Source: Microvelia longipes
Taxonomy: Eukaryota > Arthropoda > Insecta > Hemiptera > Veliidae
NCBI GenBank assembly: GCA_018340805.1
Contig: JACMZG010000008.1
Span: forward strand, 29,636,571-29,700,570
Reading direction: 5' to 3'
DNA length: 64,000 bases
The position numbers and the translations under genes were made by a program. Each line of letters starts with the position of its first letter. Within the stretch, counting starts at the first letter, position 1. Shown piece by piece: positions 51,944 to 61,282 of the stretch. The notes beneath the pieces were generated by a model. It worked only from the letters and a program-made list of their open reading frames with translations. It did not search any database and was not told the origin of the DNA.

Positions 51944-52135
51944 TCAAGGCGCCCCGTCCTTTGCAGTCAAGTTTGTACCATTAGACTTCACTTGGTAGAC
52001 TACTGATCTACTTTTTTAATAATCACCGGTAGGTTTGTTTTAAGTTTTTGATATGTTTAATGTTTTGTAATTTTTGTTTTATTTTTTTAACTCTTCATGT
52101 ATTTTATCTTGTTCATTTATTTTGGTTTGTTATGT

Positions 52136-52178
52136 AGGCACTGTGATGGACGTTAACGGTTGAAAGTCGGCTTTGTTC
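52136..52178 (+). ncRNA. Degenerate hammerhead motif of the Penelope-like element
   Basis: It has GGCA (stem I), then CTGTGATGGA in place of CTGATGA, a possible stem II, GAAA (52162-52165) and TGTT as the second stem I strand. The layout matches 54400-54443 but the catalytic core is damaged. Confidence 0.4.
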
Positions 52179-52240
52179 TAGTAATTATAATGAGTGGAGA
52201 GACAAAACTTGTTTAGTTTTATTTCTTCTTATTAATCAGA

Positions 52241-53166
52241 ATTTAATCATTTTATATTTCGGCTAAGACTAGAGTAAAGTTAAAAGTAAATTAATTAAAA
52301 GTATATTCATAGCATATCAACAGGGCATCGTCAAGCCTAAGTCTGAACAAAACATCAATTGAACGTTCATTTGTGGAGAGACTTTCAGTTTCTATTTAGA
52401 ATTGATGACCTCCACAGTTAATTACTTTTTTAAAATAGTTAATTTATTTATTTTATCACAGGACAGTGTGGATTAAAGCTATATTTTATTTTCTGTGAAT
52501 GTACTATTTACTAACGAAAACAATAAATAATGTACAAGTAATCTAATTTCTAAATAATTGCATGGAGGTGTAGAGAAAGCCTGTCCCTTTACTAAAATTT
52601 TAGGAGATATGTCTCTTTGTTAATTTATTTTTAACCATACTAAAAATTGTAAAATAGCAGTTAAAAATTTTAATTTTACGTTAGCTTTGAATAAAACTTT
52701 CACCATAGCACATTGCAATAGAGTAATTTGAAATAGTTGATACAGCAGAGTTAATACCTTAAAATATATTATAAAACTGGTATTTTTACTGTAATTATTA
52801 CCTATTCTTTTGATGAGCCCAGCGTCATCCTCGAAGTAGTCGGCTTGGAGACATCATTGCCACATCGTTAGGCTAGAAATATACCTCCCATGTATTGGGG
52901 CGAACAAACCATCGATAATCTAAAAACTAATAAAAATAAATTACCTTTTTCATGAGAACTAAGTAATATTTGTTTTACAAATTGATTCCAAATTTGTGTA
53001 GGAGCATATACATTTCTTGACTATTATATAAATATTTATACATAAAATATTATATAAATATGAAGTCACAAGGAAAACTTATTACACTTATAATAATATA
53101 TGTTTTCTTTCGATACAAAATAAAGAAAAAGGTGAACTACAAAATATATGATAACATATCAAAAAG
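52241..53166. other. AT-rich stretch, nothing recognised
   Basis: No feature supported. Confidence 0.5.
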
Positions 53167-53449
53167 TTGGGTGGGTACTGGGGTACCACAGAACTTTTCC
53201 AAATCACATCGGATTTGCTGTGCTCATCCTCCCTACTTCGGACTCGCTTCGCTCGTCCTCAGAATATACAAATCGTTACATTTAAAATCGTATTCATGGA
53301 TAGTAAATACACCCATTTCATTTCATAGCTGTCATCCATCCAGGCACTGACCACGCTCTATTATACTTAACTTTTATTATCCAACAAAAATCATAGATAT
53401 ACTTATTGAACTAAGGTGAGCTATCTCTAGGAAAGATAATATTTTAAGG

Positions 53450-54138
53450 TTTGAAATTTATAGAAAACCTACTGCCACCGACAACGTGATTCCCGCCGAT
53501 TCCCAACATCCTTAGATGCATAAAATAACAGCTTTTATTGCTTTGGTCCACCGGTTATTAACCCCTCGACTCAGAAGCTTATTAAAAGGAACTAAACACG
53601 ATTTATAACGATTATAAGTTTGACTTGACTGATAAACTTACGAAAGAAAAATGCGTTTAGCTCTTCAAATGATGGGTGCAGAGCGTATTTAAGTTGATAA
53701 AGTATGGTGCTGTATTCCATATATTGGCAGTATTTCACAGCGGGTAGCTTCGATCTTTCAGTCTAATGACTTGAGGGTTTGTTTTACAAATAATAAGACC
53801 CTTAAAACTATTTTAGGCAGCGTTAAAGACCCTGTTTCGCCTGGAGCTAAAAGTGGTATTTACAAGGTTCAATGCAGTACCTGCCAGGTCGAATACTTAA
53901 GTCAGACTGGAAAAAAGTATAAGCACCAAAGCTGAGGAGCATACACGTAGATCGAACTGCAAGTTTTAGCAGCATTTAGGAGCAGAGAATCATCATGATG
54001 ACCACACAAAGTTGGCTGCCTTCATTTTATTGTTAAAGGGAAGAAAATGGGCTTCTTAGAAAAACTTACAATTTTGAGAAGCCAGGAAACACTGAGCGAT
54101 AATAATATTAATGAGAGGGGAGAAAGAACGACCTTCTG
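53450..54138 (+). pseudogene. Penelope C-terminal protein fragment with GIY-YIG domain
   Basis: With stops and frameshifts it reads FKIYRKPTATDNVI (post-catalytic reverse-transcriptase block), then HKITAFIALVHRLL. Next come a CIPYIGSISQRVASIF segment and GIYKVQCSTCQVEYLSQTGK (about 53856-53915), the GIY-YIG core with its CxxC pair. The second motif is changed, with LSQTG where YIGQTG is usual. The C-terminal end reads KGKKMGFLEKLTILR. It belongs to the same family as the protein at 50760-51943 but is diverged, so the two insertions come from different source lineages. Confidence 0.82.
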
Positions 54139-54399
54139 AAAGCCCTGTTACTAGCGCCCACACCACTACCAATCAGTGTATCTTTGATATCTGATCTGTA
54201 AGACTCATCTATCACCCTCTTCTTTATTCAACGGTATTTTTAATTTTTACTATTGTCATTCTTTTTAATTTATTTATTTGTTATTTTGTTTTATTTTTTT
54301 TACTCGTGTTTTTAATTGGTTTACTTGATTGTTTATTTTTTCTTTTTTATTAGTTTCCTCTTATTTTTCTGATTTATTGTATTATTTTGTTCGTTAGGC

Positions 54400-54443
54400 T
54401 AGCACTGATGATGACCTCTTATTAGGTTGAAAGCGCTTTGCTA
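54400..54443 (+). ncRNA. Hammerhead ribozyme motif of a Penelope-like element
   Basis: Stem I is TAGCA (54400-54404) paired with TGCTA (54439-54443), 5 bp and fully Watson-Crick. The core CTGATGA is at 54405-54411. Stem II is GACC/GGTT with an 8-nt loop, and the second core block GAAA is at 54429-54432. Stem III is minimal (AGCGCT), followed by the cleavage-site U at 54438. Stem I differs from the 19640-19680 copy by compensating changes (GGCA/TGTT there), which supports a real fold. The weak stem III suggests activity needs a dimer or partner strand, as proposed for minimal hammerheads. Confidence 0.62.
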
Positions 54444-55499
54444 TAAAGAAATATATTTTTGTGGAGAGACTTCTTCTTCTTTTATTAAGATATACTTGTC
54501 TTATTAAGACAAAACTTAATGTAATTATATATTACGTTAAGGAGTACACTTGTACCCCATTTTAACTCATTAGGATTATTTACCGATTTTTTAAAAATTG
54601 TTCACCTTTTTTTTACTTGTTGTAATTTTGATTTAATTGGATTATTTTATAAGTTTTACAATTTTTAAAAAAATGTACACTAGTCATTTGATAAAAATTG
54701 AACTAATGCTAAACTTGGTACATATTTTTTCGCGTTTTATGATTTTTGGAAAATTGTTGGAGTCATTATTGCGGGTTAATAAAGTCATAAAAAATTATAT
54801 CCCGGACAACACTACTACACCTATACCTTGGTTTTTGAAGCAAGTTTATACTCTCTAGCATAAATACACAAGAAGGCACTATGATTTCAGACACACACAA
54901 AATTCAGACACACACACACAAAATAGACAAATTTGTAAAAACCACTTAGGAGTCCTTTAAACACTTGAAATGGATAATAGTGACATCCCGGTTTTTTGCA
55001 AATACAATACTTTTGCTATATACCTATAGTTTAACTGAGGAAAAGATAAAAGTAATAATATTGTATGTCTAACTCAAAAATAACCTTTATATAAATAAAG
55101 ATAATATATGTAATAAAATCGAATCTTTTTAAGTATGCTATTATAAATACACGTACTGTAGCTTAACCGTATTCCTTTTTCTAGAGTTATATTAGAATAC
55201 TAAAAAAAAACTTCTTAAAACTTGATGAAAGAAATCCTTTGCTTTTTGTAAGTAGTCATCTCTACGAATTAATATACAGATTAAAGAACTCAAAAAGGAT
55301 AGGTTTAAGGATACAACTTCCATTTATAATCTAGTCGAGGATGTTATCAGAAAGCATTTCATACATCAAAAGAATTTCATGGTAGATCAGTTTCTTAAAA
55401 GAAAAAGAACAGTTTGGGAAAAATTATTAAAAATGTAATAAGATTTTAATGTCATAAGGAGAAGTCAGTATGAGTTCACAAATAAAATATTCAAACCAA

Positions 55500-55885
55500 T
55501 CAAAATTTCCACGAAATTTGGTGTATCGATTCACCACTTATGATATCTATGATTGCCAAATTTCGAATGGATTTGCCAAATTTTCTACTTTTAACGATTT
55601 TAAATTTTTTGATAGCTCTGCATACTTTAAGAAAGTCATGATCTAGGCAGCACAATTAGACCTTAAATCTGTCTAATCTTTGTACCAAGTTACATTTCTC
55701 TAGTGTACATATAGTGGAAGTTAGGCGCTATACAGACACACACAGATAGACAGCATGATGTAAACCATTTAAAAAGTCGTAAACGTGCCTGCAAAGGATA
55801 CTTATGTTGTAAACTCGGTTTCGGATTTTTAGGATAAACACAAACCTTTTCCAATATACTTGCAATTTTAGATGAGAAATGTAAC
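55500..55885 (+). repeat. R1 family, 3' half, decayed
   Basis: Shows the R1 3' half order: AGGCAGCACAATTAGACCTT, TCTTTGTACCAAGTTACATT, CTAGTGTACATATAGTGG, a CAGACACACACAG tract, CTCGGTTTCGGATTTTTAGG and a decayed end. The frame 55690-55887 lies inside it. Confidence 0.65.
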
Positions 55886-58752
55886 AAATAAATTATAAAC
55901 TATGAAAACTCGAACAAAAAATAGATAGATGAGGAAGAAATAAGTTAATAAATCATGAAAAAATGCCAACAAAAAACCCTCCAGGTAAAATTATTTTTTT
56001 ACTGCAATAGTTACTGCAACATATAGTTTATGTTTAAATTGTTTTAAACACAAATTACAGTTTAACGTTATAAATACAATCGTCAGTACTAATGTTCAAA
56101 CCTAAATCTCAGACTAAGTGGCTCTATCGACTGTCAGTATCATTCGATTTAAGTGGCTCTATCGACTGTCAGTATCATTCGATTTATCTTACGATCACTA
56201 CCTGTTACAGTTTGAAAGCAATAATTTATAACGTTTCAGTAAAGTAGAAATTTTAAAAATCAACTTCATAAAAATAAATATTTTAAATATTCATAGTCAG
56301 CTATGATGTTATTTTGTTTGCAGGATTTTTCAAACAATATAAGAACTTATACTTTTCTTCAGAATAAAAAATAACTCTAGATATACAATTTTCACATTAA
56401 AGTCTTTTAGATTTGTAAATACAATCTCAAAAGCATCGGATCAAATTTACGAGAAGCCAAATAAACACGCAATTTAAATTATGAACAAAAATCAAAAGTT
56501 ATTTAAATCCAACCAGGAGATTAAAAAAATAAGTAAAATTTGTTTTCGTATGTACATCGAACATTTTATTTAGAATAAAAAAGGATTTAAGTCATTCTCT
56601 AAAGTACTTTAGCTTTAGAAATTAATTTCTAATGAAGGCATGTTAACTGAATCAAGGTTTGAAGTAACAAAGCAGTTGAATTAAAATAAAAAGATAGATT
56701 TCGACATATAAAATTCTCAATTTTCTTTTTGCTAAAAAAGATTTATAAAATTCTAAGTACACTCTATAGGATTTAAATTCAAAGAAAGATGCTTGATCCT
56801 TCTTTTCGCTATCTTAATCCCCTTTTTACTTTTCCCATTTGCTCTGGAGAAAGTAAAATTTTGGTGAATATATTAAATTGGTTTTATACCTTAAAAAGAT
56901 AGGTAGAAAATCCAACCAATTTGTATGGAAAAGCAGGTCTTTTCTATAAAGTGTTCTAGGATAGAAACATTTCGAGAAATAGCCTTGTTTTGTACAAACT
57001 TTAGGATTATAGACTTTAGACCTTTACGAGTAGAGTTCTCTTTTTCAACTTTAAACATCTGAAAAATACAAAATAATAATAAAAATTAGTAAAATTGTTT
57101 TAATAATAGTCAACATTTGTTTTTATGAAGTTAAAAGTATTTAGCTGAAAAGATTAGGGTTTAGGGTTTTGTTAAAATGTCCTTGATTATTAGTAGAATC
57201 GTTTTATTTTAATTTCAAACATAGCATTAACGATAATGGTTTTATTAAATAACAACAGAGTAAGATAATAAGGAAGATGGCAACAAAGATAGTACATTAA
57301 GTAACGTAAAATTTTACTAAAATCTCAAACTGCTTGATATTCTAATTATTTAGAACCATAGTTCTAAAAATACACTTTTTACTTAGTTTATATGTACAGT
57401 TTAACAGCGTAAACACTTGGGATGTAAAAAGGAAGAAAAATAATAATATGTGCATCCATTTTAAAATTTACTTCTTAAGCAATTGTCTGTGTACATAGAA
57501 GAGATATAAACCCCTGGTTTAAACAAAAACTGTTTATACTTTGCTGCTGAAAAGTTTTTATTTTACAATTTTTGTTTTGTGCAATCCTACAACTGTTTTT
57601 GTGGATAATCACATTATTTTTATGAAATTATGTTACGCAATAAAGGCAAACTTAAAAACGAATAGTGCGCAATTTTATTATACACTCGTGTAAGTAAAAA
57701 GAAATAATAACATTTCCTCTTGAATTAAAGCTATAAAGCTTAATTACCTTTATAAAAAGTAACTCATTTTCTTTATTTTTACATTGTTCTTAAGATTGTG
57801 AAATTACCTTTATAATTAACACATCTTAAGATGCTGTTTATTAGAAGTAAAACTTTAAAATACAGAAATAAAGTTAGTTAAATAAAAGTAAAGCAAACTT
57901 TTCTAAGAGAAGCTATAGGCTTTTAATTTTGAAAACAATATGGCGGATTGCTCGTGTAAAAACGACTATTTTATTGCCTTTCTTCCTCATTTTCTTTAGA
58001 AACGAATATAAAAAGGAGAAAAAATAAAGTTAAAAGAGGTATTAACTACCACAGATCCGAAGTTTACGACTGAAGAAGCCTAATAGTCAACTGTATAAAA
58101 TGTCGTAAGAAAAAAAAGTACGCTAGGCTCAGAAGGGTTAAATTTTATCTAAACATAGATATAAACTGGGAAGTGAACTAAATGGAGACCTAAGTATATT
58201 TTATTTAATACTAATTTTTTTAAAAAAATAAAGGGTGTTTTTAGTAACCAAAAAATAAATTGTAAATTACTTTAAGAAATATTTTATAACTTCTATTGAA
58301 TACAAAACTTATTGTCATTTTTGTTGAATTTTTTATGTATGCATATTTGTTTTAAAATGACATATATAATCCTGAATAAATGATAACTAGTAAATGAAGT
58401 ATTAATACAGAATCCATCCAGAGATTTCCTTCAGCCACTTTTCTTATCCCCGTTGTAAAAAGCACAGAAAAAATATTTTTCTTTTACGGCTCGTCAACTT
58501 GAATTATATCATTTCCTGAAGGCCATTTAACTTTTTTTCGTTGGCTTTTTCTTCTTTATTGATGTAATAAATTTATTTATTTTCATTATAATAATAACAT
58601 TAAAAGATGAGATTTTTTTAGAATGGAAACTTAACATTGCTATTGTTATAAACAAATAAAAAGATTTATTACTAATTAAATATAAATGGCTTAATTTAAG
58701 ATATTATAATTTTAAGTATAATTAATTAATGTTTAGTCAGATTCAGCTATAG
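55886..58752. other. AT-rich stretch with one short tandem duplication
   Basis: No gene seen. A 35-bp unit beginning AAGTGGCTCTATCGACTGTC is present twice in tandem (about 56116-56150 and 56151-56185). TTAGGGTTTAGGG at about 57166-57178 is too short to be telomeric. Confidence 0.55.
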
Positions 58753-58758
58753 GTGAAT

Positions 58759-59535
58759 AGTAGGGGCAAAAGGGCATTCTGGGCCTCCTCCTCCCTCCTC
58801 CTCCTCCTCCTCCACCACCACCTCTCTCCTCCTCCTCCACCACCACCTCCTCCTCCTCAAGCATCTCTTTATAGTTTTATACCCCCCCCTCTTATGCTTT
58901 GCATAGTGTAATAACAGTAACATTAAATATGCTTGCATAAAAAATAGGTCCATATAGGTAGAAGCAGGATGATTTTAGGTGTGATGTAGTAGACCACCCT
59001 AGATTATCAAGTGTCTCTCTTAGTAAAAAGCCTTCCCACCACGTCAAGGTGGAGACACATCGGGAAGGTGTACAGTGCCCGTCCTCGCACTGTACTATGG
59101 CGACCATCCTCTTTAAAAATATCGCCTCTATATATTTTTTGTATTTTTTATATTTTTAATTTTTTTGTATTTTTATATTTTAATTTTTTTTTTTGTATTT
59201 TTATATATTTTTTAACGTATTTACACAAACACTTACATCTCTTTAGCGCCATATAGGTTTACGGGACGCTATGCACGCCAGTGACCTTAAAAAGATGGAA
59301 TAATGCGGTTTACGGGACGCCATGCCACGCCAGGGACCGCTCTGAGGGTTTACGGGTCGCTATGCCACGCCAGGACCCTCTATGGTTTACGGGACGCCAT
59401 GCCACGCCAGGGACCCAATTATGGCACGCTTCGCCATACTAGAGATCCATCTCGTATTTGCGGCAGCTGCTGAGACATGAGTGTAAGTGTAACATATGAT
59501 TAAACTCTAAGAATAAACTCGAAAATAAATCCCCA
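58759..59535 (+). repeat. Left inverted terminal repeat
   Basis: It pairs with 63025-63814. From the outside in it holds: AGTAGGGG and GGGCATTCTGGGCC; a CTCC/CCACCA polypyrimidine tract (58785-58858); a unique part with CAAGGTGGAGACACATCGGG; a T-rich stretch (59130-59215); four copies of a roughly 45-bp GGTTTACGGGACGCCATGCC unit (59257-59420); and CGGCAGCTGCTGAGACATGA. Homology ends near AAATAAATCCC (59525-59533). Frames 58747-58953, 58892-59107 and 59011-59256 are not genes. Confidence 0.93.
59257..59420 (+). repeat. Four tandem GGTTTACGGGACGCC units in the left terminal repeat
   Basis: Units begin GTTTACGGGACGCTATG, GTTTACGGGACGCCATG, GTTTACGGGTCGCTATG and GTTTACGGGACGCCATG. Each is followed by CACGCCAGGGACC or a close variant. 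The mirrored set is at about 63140-63308. Repeated sub-terminal motifs are common transposase or integrase binding sites, but that role is inference here. Confidence 0.85.
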
Positions 59536-59559
59536 CAAATGAAACTCACGTGGCTACAC

Positions 59560-60098
59560 ATGAAACCGGTAGTAAATTTATGGTTAAACCGAGTGCAGGT
59601 CCGTTTATGAGCCATTTATACAAACTCCATACTCGAGCCTGAGCGCAAGCAAATTTTTTATTGTGCTTATGAAGAAGGCAGGGCCTCCAGCTATAACTCA
59701 ATGAACTAATTTTGGGACATTCTATCGCAAGTAAATCTATAATGACGCAATTATTTGGCAAGTATTTTTCAATAAACGTACTTTACCTTTAACGACAAAG
59801 TGTGTGTACCGATTAGATAAAAGTTAAATACTAAATACAATCGCTCGTACTCAACATCACCGTCATCCCAGTTTATTCTGTGAAAATTAACGTAAGCCAA
59901 GAATTGTTTTCATTGATTTAGAATCTTGAATGTAATTGCAGGTGGTAAAAATAACCAGCTCAAAGACGATTTCGTCTCCAGGTCAAAACATGCAAGCTCT
60001 TTAACGATGACTTGCCCCTCATTATCTACAAACCTTGAATATCTATAATAGCGGTAGAAGGCATCTTGACTGCACGAAGCCGAGATACAACTGACCAT
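59560..60098 (-). pseudogene. Broken minus-strand gene of the Maverick-like element
   Basis: The first segment begins at the ATG complement of 60096-60098 (MVSCISASCSQDAFY...) and contains a VDNEGQVIVKELACFDLE stretch and a SWLFLPP stretch. A middle part in another frame reads INWDDGDVEYERL. The last part (59546-59761) reads IIDLLAIECPKISSL and RVWSLYKWL. The order and motifs recall a conserved but uncharacterised protein type found in repeats of arthropod genomes. I recall it as having a nuclease-like (RNase H fold) beginning, but that is unverified. At least two frameshifts or stops interrupt it. It is transcribed away from the tandem array, divergently from the rightward genes. A TATATAAG lies just upstream (complement of 60104-60111). 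Confidence 0.5.
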
Positions 60099-60138
60099 AT
60101 CCCCTTATATATTCTGACATCATAAACTTATATTTCAT

Positions 60139-60900
60139 CTTGTGAGCCTATATGAGCCATTTAGAGTCGCTTTGGAGCCTATATGAGCCAATTTGGAGCC
60201 GTGTTGGAGCCTATATGAGCCATTTAGAGCCATGATGGAATCTATATGAGCCGATTTAGAGCCGTGTTGGAGCCATTTAGAGTGAGTAGAGCCTATGAGC
60301 CATTTAGAGCCGAGTGGAGCCATATGAGCCATTTAGAGCACGAGCCTATATGAGCCAATAGCCGAATATGAGCCATTTAGAGCCTATATGAGCCATTTAG
60401 AGCCGGTGTGGAGCCTATATGAGCCAATTTGGAGCCGGTGTGGAGCCTATATGAGCCAATTTGGAGCCGAGTTGGAGCCTATATGAGCCATTTAGAGCCG
60501 GAGTGGAGCCAATATGAGCCATTTGGAGCCTATATGAGCTATCGCAGAGCCTATATGAGCCGAGTTGGAGCCTATATGAGCCATTTGGAGCCATTTAGAG
60601 CCTATATGAGCCATTTAGAGCCGTGTGATGAGCCATTTTGGAGCCTATATGAGCTATCGCAGAGCCTATATGAGCGAGTTGGAGCCTATATGAGCCATTT
60701 GAGCCATTTAGAGCCTATATGAGCCATTAGAGCCGAGTATGAGCCATTTGGAGCCTATATGAGCCATGTTGGAGCCAATATGAGCCAATATGAGCCGATT
60801 TGGAGCCGTGTTGGAGCCAAGTAGGAGCCTATATGAGCCATTTAGAGCCGATGTGGAGCCAATATGAACTATCGCAAAGCCTATACGAGCCGATTTGGTT
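60139..60900. repeat. Array of short GAGCC-containing repeats
   Basis: About 760 bp built of modules of 8-12 bp: GAGCCTATAT, GAGCCATTTA, GAGCCGTGTTG, GAGCCAATTTG. They combine into higher units such as GAGCCTATATGAGCCATTTA. The order is irregular. It lies exactly between the divergent left and right genes of the element, so it may be a shared promoter, enhancer or replication/packaging region (inference). Frames 60135-60332 and 60429-60722 are translated repeat, not genes. Confidence 0.92.
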
Positions 60901-60970
60901 GTGTTGCAGCTAATATGGGTCTAACTGGAGTTGTTGAAGCCGCTTCAGCGGTGTTTTATCTTTCGTTTAG

Positions 60971-60980
60971 TATATATATA
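60971..60980 (+). promoter_or_regulatory. Possible TATA box for the rightward genes
   Basis: TATATATATA follows the repeat array and lies 49 bp before the first rightward ATG (61029). A TTTAGTATTGAGCCAG stretch about 25-30 bp downstream would be the start region. Position only; no consensus initiator is certain. Confidence 0.4.
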
Positions 60981-61028
60981 GAGCTAGTGGAGCTCCAACT
61001 TTAGTATTGAGCCAGACACCGAGCAGAG

Positions 61029-61259
61029 ATGTTCTCCAAGATACGTGATTCGAGCCTCTACAAGAAGAGATTTGAAAACTTGACATTTAGTTGTCCAGAC
61101 TGCTTAAAAAGTTTATACATAAAAAGAATTTACTTCGACACCAACGAGATAAACACTGTGAGGGGGTTGAACGCGAGGATGGTTCAGAGTTGGGGATTCT
61201 ACAAGGACCCCATTGCATGTAAACATGATGAGTCAATTGAAAACTATAATAAACTCTAG
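61029..61259 (+). CDS. Small Cys/His-rich protein of the Maverick-like element
   Basis: A 76-codon open frame, ATG at 61029, stop TAG at 61257-61259. The protein is basic. It has a CPDC pair at residues 23-26 (FSCPDCLKS) and a later C-x-H (ACKHD, residues 64-68), which could bind one zinc. The context GARM-QSWGFYKDP is unlike any family I can name with confidence. It is the first gene right of the tandem array and has a TATA-like box at proper distance. The next frame, acidic, starts soon after in another register, so this frame may be only the N-terminal part of a longer protein interrupted by a frameshift. Confidence 0.5.
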   Translation: MFSKIRDSSLYKKRFENLTFSCPDCLKSLYIKRIYFDTNEINTVRGLNARMVQSWGFYKDPIACKHDESIENYNKL

Positions 61260-61282
61260 CGAGGCAGTATGTGATCGGAAAA

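Larger units (their letters stand above)
50671..52230 (+). mobile_element. Penelope-like retroelement, decayed, with target duplication
   Basis: A 1.56-kb insertion flanked by an exact 10-bp direct repeat ATTAATCAGA (50661-50670 and 52231-52240). Its left part (50700-50736) is the reverse complement of its right end (52195-52232), an inverted-end arrangement known from Penelope-like elements. Inside are remnants of the reverse transcriptase and GIY-YIG endonuclease, then a hammerhead-like motif and a GTGGAGAGACAAAACTTG tail. A full element is about 2.5-3 kb, so the 5' part is lost. Confidence 0.88.
53405..54487 (+). mobile_element. 5'-truncated Penelope-like element nested in R1
   Basis: A 1.08-kb insertion flanked by the 10-bp direct repeat AGATATACTT (53395-53404 and 54488-54497). 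It carries the last part of the Penelope protein (pseudogene), a T-rich 3' non-coding region, a hammerhead motif and a GTGGAGAGACTTCTTC end. It was clearly inserted after the R1 copy. Confidence 0.88.
53167..55050 (+). repeat. R1 family copy split by a Penelope insertion
   Basis: The 5' portion (53167-53404: GGGTACTGGGGTACCACAGA, CACATCGGATTTGCTGTGCT, GGACTCGCTTCGCTCGTCCT, ACTGACCACGCTC) is interrupted after AGATATACTT. It resumes at 54488-55050 with the same AGATATACTT and the remaining R1 body, ending TTAACTGAGGAAAAGAT. Removing the insert and one duplicate restores the order seen in 49651-50305. Frames 53060-53350 and 54637-54858 are not genes. Confidence 0.8.

Noticed and set aside
57166..57178. 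TTAGGGTTTAGGG, telomere-like
   Set aside because: Only two interrupted units; expected by chance in AT-rich DNA, and many arthropods use TTAGG.
58747..59256. Arg/Glu/Gly-rich and other short frames in the left terminal repeat, and 63082-63282 in the right one
   Set aside because: They arise from the CTCC tract, the T-rich stretch and the sub-terminal units, and are mirrored in both repeats as non-coding sequence.
60135..60722. Frames of 65 and 97 codons with repeated GSKWLIGS / EPIWS-like peptides
   Set aside because: They are translations of the GAGCC repeat array in both directions; every frame of such an array can stay open.
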